A DNA stretch of 64,000 nt, taken from contig CADCIB010000004.1 in the NCBI GenBank assembly GCA_902801375.1, positions 87,864 to 151,863 of the forward strand, in the 5' to 3' direction. The position numbers and the translations under genes were made by a program. This DNA is from an uncultured Prevotellaceae bacterium (GTDB lineage: Bacteria; Bacteroidota; Bacteroidia; Bacteroidales; Bacteroidaceae). The notes below the pieces were generated by a model. The model did no database searches and was not told the origin of the DNA. It saw only the letters and a program-made list of their open reading frames with translations. Positions within the stretch are counted from its first letter, which is position 1; each line of letters starts with the position of its first letter. Below, piece after piece: positions 50,740-61,100 of this stretch.

Positions 50740-51870
50740 TTATGTTCCCATGAAATAGCGGCTGCCCGGTATCAGCGACAACACTTTCGTCAGAATAGCC
50801 GTCAGGCAGAAGGTGAATAGGGCGGTCAGGACTATGATGACAGGTGTACCTGTCCAAGGATTCACTCCTGTGAACCATTGACTGACAATGTCGAATACGA
50901 AGCAAAGCACAAACATGTGCATCAAATACATGCCGAAGCTCAGCCGCGAGAGATGCACAATAAGGTGGCGATACACCCATCCGTCGGCGGTCAGTTTCCG
51001 TGCTACGAGGAAGTAGGCCAAGGTGGTCGTCACAACACCGAGGGTGCAAAAGTCCCAACTGGTCTCCATGTAGACGGCAAGTTCGATGGGTTCGTGGATG
51101 GGGAAAACTTTGGGCATCATCGCCCAGAACCAGCTTGTCGCTATGGCATAGCCCACCAGCCAGAGGGGTAGGGCGATGGACAGCGTGCGCCGCCAACTCA
51201 TCTCAGGCACATATTTCTTAATGTAATGCCCCAGGATGACGTAACCCATGAATCCACTCACGTAGTAAAGCAGGCCGAACTCATTCCAGAAGGCTTCGCC
51301 CCATACCCTCGGCTGCCCAAACACCACCATAGCAAGTTGGCGCCAGAAGGGTACGGTGGTCGTGAAGAGCCACAGCCAAAGGAACGTCTGTTCGCCTTTT
51401 TTCGATAGCTTTTCCACCCACGGCGAGAAGATGGGCATTGCCAGGTAGACACCGATGAGCATGTACATGAACCACAGATGGCCGCCGGCATCAGGGAAGT
51501 TTAGCGCCGTATGTTTCAGGTTCCCCGCGATGTCGTGCTGACTCACATCGGTACCCCAAAGTGGGAAGAGCGCGTAAAGCACCACCCACACAAGAAGCGG
51601 CCAGCCCACGCGCGTGAGTCTTTTTCGGAGAAAAGCGCTGGTGGCTTGCTGCACAGGGAAGAGCAGATAGCTGGATGTCATGATGAATAGCGGTACGGCA
51701 GCACGTAGGGCAGAGTCGAGAATTGTCGACCAGAAGCCGTTGGCCTCACATGTGATGAGCGTTCCGCCATCGCCAAGATAGAACGGCTCTATGCTATGCA
51801 CACCCATCACCATCAGACAGGCCGCCACGCGCAACCAGTCGAGAAATACAATTCTGTTGGAATCCTTCAT
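50740..51870 (-). CDS. Acyltransferase 3 family membrane protein
   Basis: The 376-residue protein has about ten transmembrane helices and the acyltransferase-3 start FLDWLRVAACLMVMGVHSIE (with the expected His) followed by FIMTSSYLLFPV and HLWFMYMLIGVYLAMPIFSP. The family moves acetyl or succinyl groups onto surface polysaccharides, lipids or glycans at the inner membrane. The target cannot be told from sequence. A promoter is present at 51948-51978. Guanine deaminase and a small membrane protein follow on the same strand. Confidence 0.88.
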   Translation of the reverse strand: MKDSNRIVFLDWLRVAACLMVMGVHSIEPFYLGDGGTLITCEANGFWSTILDSALRAAVPLFIMTSSYLLFPVQQATSAFLRKRLTRVGWPLLVWVVLYALFPLWGTDVSQHDIAGNLKHTALNFPDAGGHLWFMYMLIGVYLAMPIFSPWVEKLSKKGEQTFLWLWLFTTTVPFWRQLAMVVFGQPRVWGEAFWNEFGLLYYVSGFMGYVILGHYIKKYVPEMSWRRTLSIALPLWLVGYAIATSWFWAMMPKVFPIHEPIELAVYMETSWDFCTLGVVTTTLAYFLVARKLTADGWVYRHLIVHLSRLSFGMYLMHMFVLCFVFDIVSQWFTGVNPWTGTPVIIVLTALFTFCLTAILTKVLSLIPGSRYFMGT

Positions 51871-51947
51871 ACTTTTCTTTCATGTGAATTTAGCCTGCAG
51901 TCAATCCTGCATATGCATGTCGTTGTTGTTTCGTGATTGTTCACATG

Positions 51948-51978
51948 CAAATGTATAGTATTTTCGCGAATAGACCAA
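51948..51978 (-). promoter_or_regulatory. Bacteroidetes-type promoter of the acyltransferase gene
   Basis: Minus-strand TTG (51978-51976), 20 bp, TACATTTG (51955-51948), giving a leader of about 70 nt. Confidence 0.7.
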
Positions 51979-52115
51979 GTTCTATAACGATTATTAAGGA
52001 AATGTAACAGCTTGGGGGGCAGTTTTTCGTGTAGCTCAAACGCAATTATTGATACTGGTTCAGTTTTCTTTCTGGGACAAAATTGTCTTGTGGTTAGTAT
52101 GTTCTGAAATCGGCG

Positions 52116-52145
52116 CAAAGTTAGTGGTTTTCCGTAAAACGGCAA
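52116..52145 (-). promoter_or_regulatory. Second minus-strand promoter with no adjacent gene
   Basis: TTG (52145-52143), 19 bp, TAACTTTG (52123-52116). The next minus-strand ATG that starts a recognised gene is at 51870, so it would give a leader of about 240 nt or a non-coding RNA. Confidence 0.5.
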
Positions 52146-52257
52146 TTCTATACATGCATTATTTAATCATTTTACAACTCAATTATTGATTGTTTGCCAT
52201 TTACGTTAAATAACTATAAATCTTGGGTCATTTCTTTCGTTTTGCTAAATTATTATA

Positions 52258-52265
52258 TAAATTTG
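52258..52265 (+). promoter_or_regulatory. -7 box of the GH16 gene
   Basis: TAAATTTG, 33 bp before the ATG at 52298; no good -33 at the usual distance, as often in regulated promoters. The divergent gap 51871-52297 otherwise holds only AT-rich sequence. Confidence 0.5.
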
Positions 52266-52297
52266 CAACGATTTATTACTATAACCTTTCAGAGCTT

Positions 52298-53746
52298 ATG
52301 ATATTATATTTACGCAGATGTTTTTTGATAATGATGGTCCTTTTGTCGTCGATAGGCGTTGCTACCGCGCAAATTGACATCACAGGCTATCACCTCGTCT
52401 ATTCATCCGAGTCGCCAGAGGCCGCTTCAGCCGCGCTTGATCTTACCGACGAAGAGTTGGAATGCTGCACAGGCGACTTCCTCAGTACGGAGAATTTCGA
52501 GCGCAATTGGCTGTATTGCCCGCGTCAGACCTCCAAGTGGAACATGCGTATGGCGGAGACCGACGAGGACCGTGCAAGAGTCCACGTATGTGAGGACGGA
52601 AAGCTCCGGTTGCTCGCTTTGTCACTTGATGGCACAAAGGAGAAATGCATCACTTCTGGTATCAAGATGAAGCAAGGCTATAAATATGGAATCTTTGAGA
52701 TCAAAGCCAAATGCAATCCTCATGCATCCAACTTCCCTGCCATTTGGATGATGCCCTCCAATCCATACGGCGGATGGCCCAACTGCGGTGAGATAGACAT
52801 CATGGAGCAGATTGGCACGAGCAGTACGGTCTATAGTACCGTACATCTGGGCGCACGCTACGATCAGAAGGTGGGCAAGAGCTATTCATGGTCGGGCAGC
52901 CGGTGGTTCGACACGGGCTATCATATCTATTCGCTCCTGTGGGACAAGCGCAGCCTGACTTTCTACACCGACGGCATACGGGTGTTCCGCTATGAGAAAG
53001 ACTTCTCGCTCGACTACGCCGCCCATCCCGAATATGAACATGCACAGTTCCCCTACAACGAGGAGTTCTACATGATTCTCGACCAGGCTTTGGGTACCAA
53101 CGCATGGTGGGGCAACGAAGATCCCGATCCGGAATACACCTATGAGATGACCGTCGACTACGTTCGCATCTTCCAGGCTCCGGAAGAGGAAGAGGTGCTG
53201 GACTATTACTTCGTTCGGAACGTAGAAGAACCTTCCTACTACATGACCGCTTCAGAGCAAGGACTTGTAGGCACGAAGAATATCGACTTCTTGAATCCCG
53301 ACCCTGATGCCGTATTTTGTTTCCCAGCGAATGATGCAGGTACCAAGAAGTTTATCCGCACGCTTTCGGACAAATGGTTGATGAGTGAGTCGGCTAATAA
53401 CAAGCCCATCCCATTCGGAGAGGAAGGTATACCTTATTATATTATTAAAGACGAGGAGAAAGGTGTGGCATTCGACTATGCCAAGAACACCTATCCTCTG
53501 ACATACGTCAATGGCAGTCGTGCCCTCACCCTCAACTCAAAGAAAGACTACATCATCTCAACATCAGGCACGAGCAAGTCGTCTGCATGGTGGAAGCTGA
53601 TCAATATCAACGATGCTCCGCCAACCTCTATCAAGGAAGCCTATGACGCCTCGACCGAAAAAATCAGGAAAGTGATGAGGGGCAACCATCTTGTCATTCA
53701 GGCACACGGGAAAGAATACACCCCGACAGGCGTTCGATTGAAGTAA
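52298..53746 (+). CDS. Glycoside hydrolase family 16 enzyme, secreted
   Basis: The ATG at 52298 gives a 482-residue protein with a signal peptide (CFLIMMVLLSSIGVATAQ); the longer frame from 52223 begins with TTG upstream of the -7 box. The GH16 catalytic motif is GEIDIMEQIG with nucleophile Glu165, Asp167 and acid/base Glu170. Flanking hallmarks are YGIFEIKAKCNPHASNFPAIWMMP (in parts) and FDTGYHIYSLLWDKRSLTFY. GH16 enzymes cleave beta-1,3/1,4-glucans, galactans or mucin O-glycans in endo fashion; the subfamily is not decided. About 180 C-terminal residues form an extra domain of unknown type. It is the first gene of the polysaccharide locus. Confidence 0.9.
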   Translation: MILYLRRCFLIMMVLLSSIGVATAQIDITGYHLVYSSESPEAASAALDLTDEELECCTGDFLSTENFERNWLYCPRQTSKWNMRMAETDEDRARVHVCEDGKLRLLALSLDGTKEKCITSGIKMKQGYKYGIFEIKAKCNPHASNFPAIWMMPSNPYGGWPNCGEIDIMEQIGTSSTVYSTVHLGARYDQKVGKSYSWSGSRWFDTGYHIYSLLWDKRSLTFYTDGIRVFRYEKDFSLDYAAHPEYEHAQFPYNEEFYMILDQALGTNAWWGNEDPDPEYTYEMTVDYVRIFQAPEEEEVLDYYFVRNVEEPSYYMTASEQGLVGTKNIDFLNPDPDAVFCFPANDAGTKKFIRTLSDKWLMSESANNKPIPFGEEGIPYYIIKDEEKGVAFDYAKNTYPLTYVNGSRALTLNSKKDYIISTSGTSKSSAWWKLININDAPPTSIKEAYDASTEKIRKVMRGNHLVIQAHGKEYTPTGVRLK

Positions 53747-53816
53747 CAATCAATATCCAATCAATATCCAAACAAAGTTCAATTAACAATTTTATTAATC
53801 TTTAAACCGTTCAATT

Positions 53817-54899
53817 ATGAAGAAAGTATTACTTTTCGCTGCTATGGCAGCCGTCTCTGTTGCAATGAATGCACAGACAGACTTCACACCTGAAGCCTAC
53901 AAGTTCTCACAGCGCGCCGTTGGCGAGAAGCTCATCATGCAACATGCCGATGCTGTTTGGAACACTCCACCGATGAGCTCCGCAGCTATTGAGGCAGAAG
54001 CCCCCGATGGCGGTTTTGTGACGCTGAATGCCAATTCGGATGTCAACGTAGGTATGAACGCTACTTGTATCGTTGACCTCGGTGGCGACATTGGTCACGT
54101 ACTCGCTATCACGGGTGCCAGCATGGATGGTCTCAACGAGGCATATGCTGCCGCTGGCATCGGTGCTGTGGAAAACGAACCTGAGGCAGGTGTTGGTGCT
54201 ATTCAAATCAACATGTACACCGACCCGTCGACAACTCCGCCGGCCGCTATTGTCCAGTCAGACATTGTGGTGAACGCTTGGGCCAACAACACAGCACCTG
54301 ACCAGGTGGTATGGGCTAACTACTACCACATGACTTCGGCCAACGATGTTACTCCTCAGAATGCTAATGGTTGGGATGGCAATACGCTGACCATTACCGA
54401 CTTCTGCCAGTATGACGATGAGGGTGACCTCGTGGTTGACGACGACGAGAATGCCATCTACGACCCGACACGCTGGCTGCGCCTGACCACTCTTATCAAG
54501 ACATTGGGCAAGGATACAGAGGAATGGCCTTACTCAAACGCTGTGAAGGCTAAGCTATGGACTGGTGGATCGTTCGGCAATGTGGTTCTCTTCATCAAGG
54601 AACTCACGTTCAAGACAACGGATTACGACAGAGATTCAGAGGAGTTCACAAGCCAGACCAACCACAAGCGTACCTATGAGGTGTGGAATCCCGATCCAGG
54701 CATGATTTCCAACGCTATCAAGACTGTTCAGACAGCAGCCAAGTTCGATGTGCAGAATGGTAAGTTCGTCTCTCTGGAGAATGCAGAGGTATTCACACTT
54801 GATGGCAAGCGTGTTCTCGCTGGCACACAGGGTGATCTCACTGCTGGCGCATATATCGCCAAGATCAATGGCGTATGCGTGAAGTTCACGGTTAAATAA
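53817..54899 (+). CDS. Secreted protein with sorting-type tail, function unknown
   Basis: The 360-residue protein has a signal peptide (MKKVLLFAAMAAVSVAMNAQ) and a mature region without recognised catalytic motifs, with features such as NATCIVDLGGDIGHVLAI and IKTLGKDTEEWPYSNAVKAK. The C-terminus VFTLDGKRVLAG, GAYIAKINGVCVKFTVK resembles the short type IX sorting tail. Its place between GH16 and LamG-GH18 genes suggests a surface glycan-binding protein. It is 70 bp after the GH16 gene and closed by a terminator. Confidence 0.78.
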   Translation: MKKVLLFAAMAAVSVAMNAQTDFTPEAYKFSQRAVGEKLIMQHADAVWNTPPMSSAAIEAEAPDGGFVTLNANSDVNVGMNATCIVDLGGDIGHVLAITGASMDGLNEAYAAAGIGAVENEPEAGVGAIQINMYTDPSTTPPAAIVQSDIVVNAWANNTAPDQVVWANYYHMTSANDVTPQNANGWDGNTLTITDFCQYDDEGDLVVDDDENAIYDPTRWLRLTTLIKTLGKDTEEWPYSNAVKAKLWTGGSFGNVVLFIKELTFKTTDYDRDSEEFTSQTNHKRTYEVWNPDPGMISNAIKTVQTAAKFDVQNGKFVSLENAEVFTLDGKRVLAGTQGDLTAGAYIAKINGVCVKFTVK

Positions 54900-54916
54900 T
54901 CAGACTACACAATGAT

Positions 54917-54956
54917 AAGGTAGCATGGGGATATTGTACCCCATACTACCTTTTTT
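54917..54956 (+). terminator. Rho-independent terminator inside the polysaccharide locus
   Basis: AAGGTAG-CATGGGG (54917-54930) pairs with CCCCAT-ACTACCTT (54939-54952) with one mismatch region, followed by TTTTTT. It separates GH16 and the 53817 gene from the GH18-SusCD part. Confidence 0.85.
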
Positions 54957-54977
54957 GGTATTTAAAAAAAACAAAAG

Positions 54978-57488
54978 ATGAAGAAGTCGCTTGTTCTATA
55001 TATCTTGTTGGTAGTTGCTGCCCTGCACTCACAAGCTCAGGTAGATAACTATGCACTGAGTTTCTCTGGCAACGGCAGTGTTCATTGTGGTGAATTGGTC
55101 CAGATGGAACAACAAACGTCCTACACGCTCCAGTTTTGGATTTATCTGAACGAATGGGTTGAGGGCGCGGCGATTTTTAAGTGTGGCAACGACTTCTCTG
55201 CCTGTTTAGGCACAGAGGGAAGCATTGTCTTCACGGTTGGTGAAACAAGCCTGAGAGCAGCGGCTAAAAAACAACTCTCTACGGGGAGGTGGACTCAGGT
55301 GACCCTTATTTGCAACGAGGGCGCTGCTAAAGTTTATGCAAACACGGTGAAATGTGCTACAGGGAGTCTGGCGGCCATCCCTGAGACAACTTCTGACCTC
55401 GTCATCGGCGAGGGATTTAAAGGCCGTCTTGATGAAATGCGCTTCTGGAAGATAGCGCTTACCGATGAATTCGACTATTTCCGTCATAACACCCTCAATC
55501 AGTTCAATCCCGATTGGGACAATCTTGTGGCTTATTACAAGATGGATCAGGAACTTTGTGCGAACTTGGTTGACTACAAGGGGGTGTATTCACATGACGT
55601 CGACTATAATTATCACGGCACGCTCAACGGCGATGCCCAAAAGGTGAAGGTCACAGACAACACGGGGCTTCCCTATCTCGTCAATGGAGCCTATACAAAC
55701 AACGAGCGTTTCTTTGACCGCAGCATTCCTCGCGAGCAGTATCTGCTCAGCAACGACCTGATTATTTTGGGCATTGAGTCATTCAAGGATGGCCATCTGC
55801 GGTTCAGTACCCCATGCAATCATGGAACGTTTGAGAATTGTGAGCGATTGGCTGAATATGAAGGACGAAACGGTGTGCTTTCGCTCAATGGTGACGGCAG
55901 AATGAGTGTCGGCAAGAATGCCATGCTTATTACTGAGGATGACGAAGGAAAGGCAACCAACGGTTATGCTTTTGAGTGCTGGCTCTACCTCGATGAGTGG
56001 ACCGAGGGGGCTTATCTTTTCCGCAAAGAGAATGAGGAGGGGACACAGGGCTTGAGCATCCGTCTTGGTGAAGCCGAGAGCCAGCAGGTCTTTGTGCGCG
56101 TCGATGGCCGCGACTATGGACATTCGGGCAAGTTGGCTGTTGGGGAGTGGATGCATTTTGGCATCGTAAGCCGAACGGCAGTTTCTTCGTCGCAGTTGTT
56201 CGGCTTCGTATATAACGGCACCATGAGCTTGGGCAAGAACAGCCTGAGTGACGCAGTATCTGACAACAAGCCTACGAACACCAGCCAGTTTGAAGCTTAC
56301 ATCGGAGAGGGTATCAAGGGCAAGATGGATGATATCCTGATTTGGAACAATCGCCCTTACGACAGCAGCAACATGAAGAACGACATGGAAGGCCGATTCT
56401 TCATGCCGGGCATCGGCAAGGAGGTTACCGCCGAGCAGATGCGCTGCTACAACAGCCTGTGGAGATTTGATAAAGAGGACGACCCAGGATACGACAGTTA
56501 TTCCCAGGATGAGTGGCTGGCCATCATGAAGTCAGCCTATAATGGTTATCGTGGTGCCAAATACCGCATATCGGTGAAGAGCCATAACGGATGGGAGAAT
56601 ACCATCAGCAATAAGGCCCGGCGCGAGATATTTGCTGCCGACCTTGCCGAACTGAGCAAGAACTACGATGGCGTGGAACTCGACCTTGAGTGGGCGAGCA
56701 GTTGGGCAAATTACGGTTTGCTTGCCGAAGCCATACGAAACGCGCTACCGGAAGGAAAGATTTTCGAAGTTTCGGTTCATGCTTACAACTATAGTTATCC
56801 CAAGGCAAAGATGGGTGTGGTCGATGCATTTACCGTACAGCAGTACGGCCCGCAGAAGAACTGGTTCTCCCTGGGTAATTTCAGGAATACACTTACGTCA
56901 ATGGAGAACTACGGATATACAAGGGACAAGATCTATGCCTCTTACAGCACCACCACTTCGGGACCTTACCAGGGTGGGACGATGGTGAGTTCCATCATCA
57001 AGGGTGTGCGCAGCGGAATGCTGGACGGCGACTATGTGCCCAACGAGGAAATGGACTCATGGACGGGTTCGGATGGCCTGACCTATTATTTCACGGGACC
57101 TCTCCAGACCTATAAACGTGCCAAGTATGTTTCCGACAGCCTGTATCATGGTATATTCTATTGGGATATGGGAAATGACGTACCCGTCAGGCATAAGTAT
57201 AATATGGCTAAGTGGTGCAGCTATGCGTTGAATGCCAATGTTGACACGCTCATCACTCATGTGGATGTCAAGCCCTATCGGTCGACAGGCATTCAAGAGT
57301 ATCGTCAAGCCGACAACAATCATGGATTCGTTGGGAATATCATTGTTTACGATATGTTGGGTTTACAGGTAAGGATGGCTGCCACCCGGGAAGAAGCCGT
57401 TGCCCTTCTGCCTCGTGGACTCTATATCATCAAAGGAAGAAAGCCAAACGGCAAAGTATATGCCCAGAAAGTGAATATACAATACTAA
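54978..57488 (+). CDS. Secreted LamG-LamG-GH18 protein
   Basis: The 836-residue protein has a signal peptide (ending HSQAQ). Two LamG/concanavalin-like domains follow (about 25-195, YTLQFWIYLNEWVEGAAIF; and about 300-480, YAFECWLYLDEWTEGAYLF), then a GH18-type domain (about 485-765). The GH18 motif reads YDGVELDLEW: Asp569 and catalytic Glu571 are present, but the first Asp of DxxDxDxE is Glu567. FTVQQYGPQ and YHGIFYWDMGND fit later barrel strands. Family members cleave chitobiose cores of N-glycans or chitin. The C-terminus YDMLGLQVRMAATRE and GLYIIKGRKPNGKVY is a sorting-type tail. Whether it is active or a binding protein is open. Confidence 0.85.
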   Translation: MKKSLVLYILLVVAALHSQAQVDNYALSFSGNGSVHCGELVQMEQQTSYTLQFWIYLNEWVEGAAIFKCGNDFSACLGTEGSIVFTVGETSLRAAAKKQLSTGRWTQVTLICNEGAAKVYANTVKCATGSLAAIPETTSDLVIGEGFKGRLDEMRFWKIALTDEFDYFRHNTLNQFNPDWDNLVAYYKMDQELCANLVDYKGVYSHDVDYNYHGTLNGDAQKVKVTDNTGLPYLVNGAYTNNERFFDRSIPREQYLLSNDLIILGIESFKDGHLRFSTPCNHGTFENCERLAEYEGRNGVLSLNGDGRMSVGKNAMLITEDDEGKATNGYAFECWLYLDEWTEGAYLFRKENEEGTQGLSIRLGEAESQQVFVRVDGRDYGHSGKLAVGEWMHFGIVSRTAVSSSQLFGFVYNGTMSLGKNSLSDAVSDNKPTNTSQFEAYIGEGIKGKMDDILIWNNRPYDSSNMKNDMEGRFFMPGIGKEVTAEQMRCYNSLWRFDKEDDPGYDSYSQDEWLAIMKSAYNGYRGAKYRISVKSHNGWENTISNKARREIFAADLAELSKNYDGVELDLEWASSWANYGLLAEAIRNALPEGKIFEVSVHAYNYSYPKAKMGVVDAFTVQQYGPQKNWFSLGNFRNTLTSMENYGYTRDKIYASYSTTTSGPYQGGTMVSSIIKGVRSGMLDGDYVPNEEMDSWTGSDGLTYYFTGPLQTYKRAKYVSDSLYHGIFYWDMGNDVPVRHKYNMAKWCSYALNANVDTLITHVDVKPYRSTGIQEYRQADNNHGFVGNIIVYDMLGLQVRMAATREEAVALLPRGLYIIKGRKPNGKVYAQKVNIQY

Positions 57489-57508
57489 AAATCTATAACA
57501 TCAACGAC

Positions 57509-58129
57509 ATGAAAAAGTTACTATTATTTGCTTTTGCAGGACTATGTCTTTGTGGCATTGTGGGTTGTGAGGATGTCTACGAGAATCCTGGCGACTTCAG
57601 CCTCAAGGCCACATTGGGCTTCAGTCCTGCGAGTGCACTTTCGAAAGTAGATGGCATCACCTACGATTTCAAAGTGCTTAGAGAGATGGATACTGCTTTC
57701 GTGAGCAGTTACACCAAGAACGACACCGCCTTCGATGCCAGCGGCCAACCACTCATCGGACCTGACGGCCAGTTGATGATTACCGTTGACACCATCTATT
57801 TCAAGACGGGAAAGGTGGCTCACTATTACGAGATGGACACGATCACGCTCCCATCCTATGCTGACACATTCACGGTACACATCACCAGTAATGCGCTATG
57901 GAAGGCTCCACAGTTCAAACCCAAGAAGACGCAGTGGTTCTTCAACTATAATCTGAAGACCGACGGCACTTCACTCTTCGGAGGGGGCGACGGCTACTTC
58001 TATTTCCGTACACTCCGCAACAAGAACAAGTCGCGTTCAGAAAAGGCGGAACAGTTCATCTTTACTTCTGACTCTACGGTGATGTACCATTTCGTATTTG
58101 GCCAGGTTGGCGAAAAAGACACAGAGTAA
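57509..58129 (+). CDS. Lipoprotein of the polysaccharide locus, function unknown
   Basis: The 206-residue protein has a lipoprotein signal, MKKLLLFAFAGLCLCGIVGC, with the lipidated Cys at position 20. It continues with strand-rich sequence (VDTIYFKTGKVAHYYEMDTI, TQWFFNYNLKTDGTSLFGGG). I do not know the family; length and context suggest a surface glycan-binding or accessory lipoprotein. It is 20 bp after the GH18 gene, and the SusC start lies 18 bp after its stop, so they are co-transcribed. Confidence 0.8.
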   Translation: MKKLLLFAFAGLCLCGIVGCEDVYENPGDFSLKATLGFSPASALSKVDGITYDFKVLREMDTAFVSSYTKNDTAFDASGQPLIGPDGQLMITVDTIYFKTGKVAHYYEMDTITLPSYADTFTVHITSNALWKAPQFKPKKTQWFFNYNLKTDGTSLFGGGDGYFYFRTLRNKNKSRSEKAEQFIFTSDSTVMYHFVFGQVGEKDTE

Positions 58130-58147
58130 ATGAAAGGAGAACAAGTT

Positions 58148-61100
58148 ATGAAACAAAGATTGATTATTATCCTCAGTTGTCTGTTCGTATCTGTGGCTTT
58201 GATGGCTCAGCATAAGGTGACAGGCACCATTGTCGACTCTGATGGAGAACCTGCTATCGGAGCATCTGTCATAGAAAAGGGCAATCCCAAAAACGGGACC
58301 GTTGCCGACATGAACGGTAATTACTCACTGACTGTTTCCAAGTCATCAGCTACCATCATCGTGTCCTACGTGGGTTTCGATCCGCAGGAGATTATGGTCA
58401 AGGGCAAGAACAAGGTGGACGTCAACCTGAAGTCCTCTGCGGTGAATCTCGACGATGTGGTCATCGTGGGTTTTGCCACTCAGAAGAAAATCAATGCCAC
58501 GGGAGCCGTGAAGACCATCGGCGATGAACTCATGAAAGACCGTCCTACGGTAAATGCCGTGCAGTCGCTTCAGGGTGCTATTGCCGGTCTGAACATCACG
58601 AACGATGCCGGTGGTGCGCCTGGTACTTCGATGAACATCAACATCCGTGGTATCGGTAACCTCGGCGACGGTTCGTATTCTTCCCCGCTTGTGCTTATCG
58701 ATGGTATGGAGGGCGACTTGAGTACATTGAACCCCGCCGACATCGAGAATGTATCTGTCTTGAAGGATGCAGCCGCAGCCGCTGTCTATGGTTCGCGTGC
58801 TCCGTTCGGTGTGATTCTGGTAACGACCAAGAGTGGTGCGGCTGGAAGGTCGAAAGTTCCTGAGATCCAATATTCAGGAAATGTCAGAGTGAACCAGCCT
58901 GTGAATGTGCCGAATCCTGTCGACGGACTGACTTTTGCCTACATGATGAACGATGCGTACATCAACTCGGGAGGCAACCCTCCTTTCAGTTCCACGCATA
59001 TTGACAAGATCAAGGATTACATGGAAGGCCGTTCTACAAAGAACACCGATTTCTATCCGTCTTTGGATACCTGGTTCAAGAATCAGGCCCTTTTCGGCAA
59101 CACCAACTGGTATGATGTCTATGTGAAGGATGCAACGGTTTCCACAGAGCACAACCTTTCAGTAAGTGGTGGATTGGGTAAGCTGGTCTATCGTATTTCA
59201 GGCAACTACCTGCGGCAGACAGGACTTTTCAACTACGCCTCTGAGCTGTATCAGCGTTTCAACATAGCAGGAAAGTTCCAGTACCAAATCCATAAGAAAG
59301 TCACGTTGGGATATAGCGTACGTTTCGCTATGGACGATAACGACAAACCGTCTGCCCTGGACGATGCCGGTCTGTTCTATCACAACTTAGGACGCCGTGC
59401 TTCTGTGGTGCCGGTCATCAATTCAGAAAGTGGTGAGTATTCCGAGGATTCCATGATTCCTGCCGTCAAGGATGGCGGACGCATCAACCGTCGCACAAAG
59501 AAACTCTACAATCAAGGCAGCCTCGTGATTGAGCCTATCAAGAATTGGAAGATTCACGCTGAAGTGAACAGCCGCCTGGAGTGGAATCCCTTCGCCAAGA
59601 ACTTCAACCCGCTTCCCTTCCACATGCCCTCTGGGAAACTTGGCTATATGCTTGTCAACGAGGGTGTTGACCCGAAGCATACGGTGAATGCCAATGGTAC
59701 GTATTCCATCATTCCTGACTATGGTGAAACCTATGTGGAGGATGCAGAGACGAAGGTGAACTACTTTGGTAACAATGTCTATACAGACTATAAGCTGACC
59801 CTCAACGACGCTCACAACTTCACCTTCCTGTTGGGTGAGCAGACTGAGTATTGGAAGCGCGAGACGAACCGCACCGGTTACTACTACTCAAAGTATATTG
59901 ACAAGGAAACTAAGCTCTATGTGGATGATCCTGAAAAGCATGAGATGGCCCCGACCAACTACCAGGAGGACTGGGCATCGATGGGCTTCTTTGCTCGTGT
60001 GAACTACGACTACAAATATCGTTATCTGTTGGAGCTCAACTTCCGCGCCGACGGTGCCAGCCGTTTCCCGACCGACCAGCGCTGGGGCTATTTCCCCTCG
60101 GTGTCAGCAGGATGGAACGTCGCTGAGGAACCCTTCCTCGCCAACGTCAAGGAAAAGTTCCTTGATATGCTGAAAATCCGCGGTTCGTATGGTACGCTTG
60201 GTAACCAGAACACCACGTCGTGCTATCCTTACTATCAGCAGATGAAAGACGTGGGCGGCTCTGTGTTGATCAACGGCGAGCAGGTGAACATGCTGCCGGT
60301 TTACTCGCCATATTCCACATCGCTCACATGGGAGACGATTGAGAATGCGGGCATCGGTGTCGACTTCGCTATCTTGAACAGCAGACTTTCGGGTTCATTC
60401 GACTGGTATCAGCGTACCACAAAGGATATGGTCGGACCATCGGCCGCTTTGTCGGCGCTCTATGGTGCATCAGCTCCCAAGACCAATAATGCCACCCTGC
60501 GCACCCGCGGTTGGGAGTTGGAGATGAAGTGGCGCGACCGCATCGGACGCTTCATGTATGGCATCGGATTCAGCATCTCCGACTACAAGTCGGTGGTCAC
60601 CAAGTATTACAACTCGACAGGCCAATGCACCAATGCCAGCAATGGCACCTATTGGTATGAAGGAAAGACCGTCGGCGAGATCTGGGGCTACGAGGTGCAA
60701 GGCATCGCCAAGAGCGACGACGAGATGGACGCACATCTTGCTGTGGCCGACCAGTCGGCACTTGGAAGCAAGTGGGGTGGGGGCGACATCATGTATGCCG
60801 ACCTCAATGGCGACGGCAAGGTGGATGGCGGCAGCTATACCCTCGACGATCACGGCGACCTGAAGCGCCTGGGCAACAACACGCCGCACTACGCCTACTC
60901 TGTGACGCTCGACGGCCAGTACAAGTGGTTCGACTTCCGCGTCTATATCCAGGGTATCGGCAAGCGCGACTATGTGTTTACCAACTCTGCTCCCTACTTC
61001 GGCATTCAGGCTGAGTGGCAGCGCACGCTGTATGTCGACCACCTCGACTACTTCCGTTTTGCCGGCAGCGAGCTGGGTGCCAACATGGACCCGTTCTATG

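Noticed and set aside
51867-52145. Minus-strand frame of 92 codons in the divergent gap
   Set aside because: Its only start lies within the promoter at 52116-52145, so it could not be translated from that transcript.
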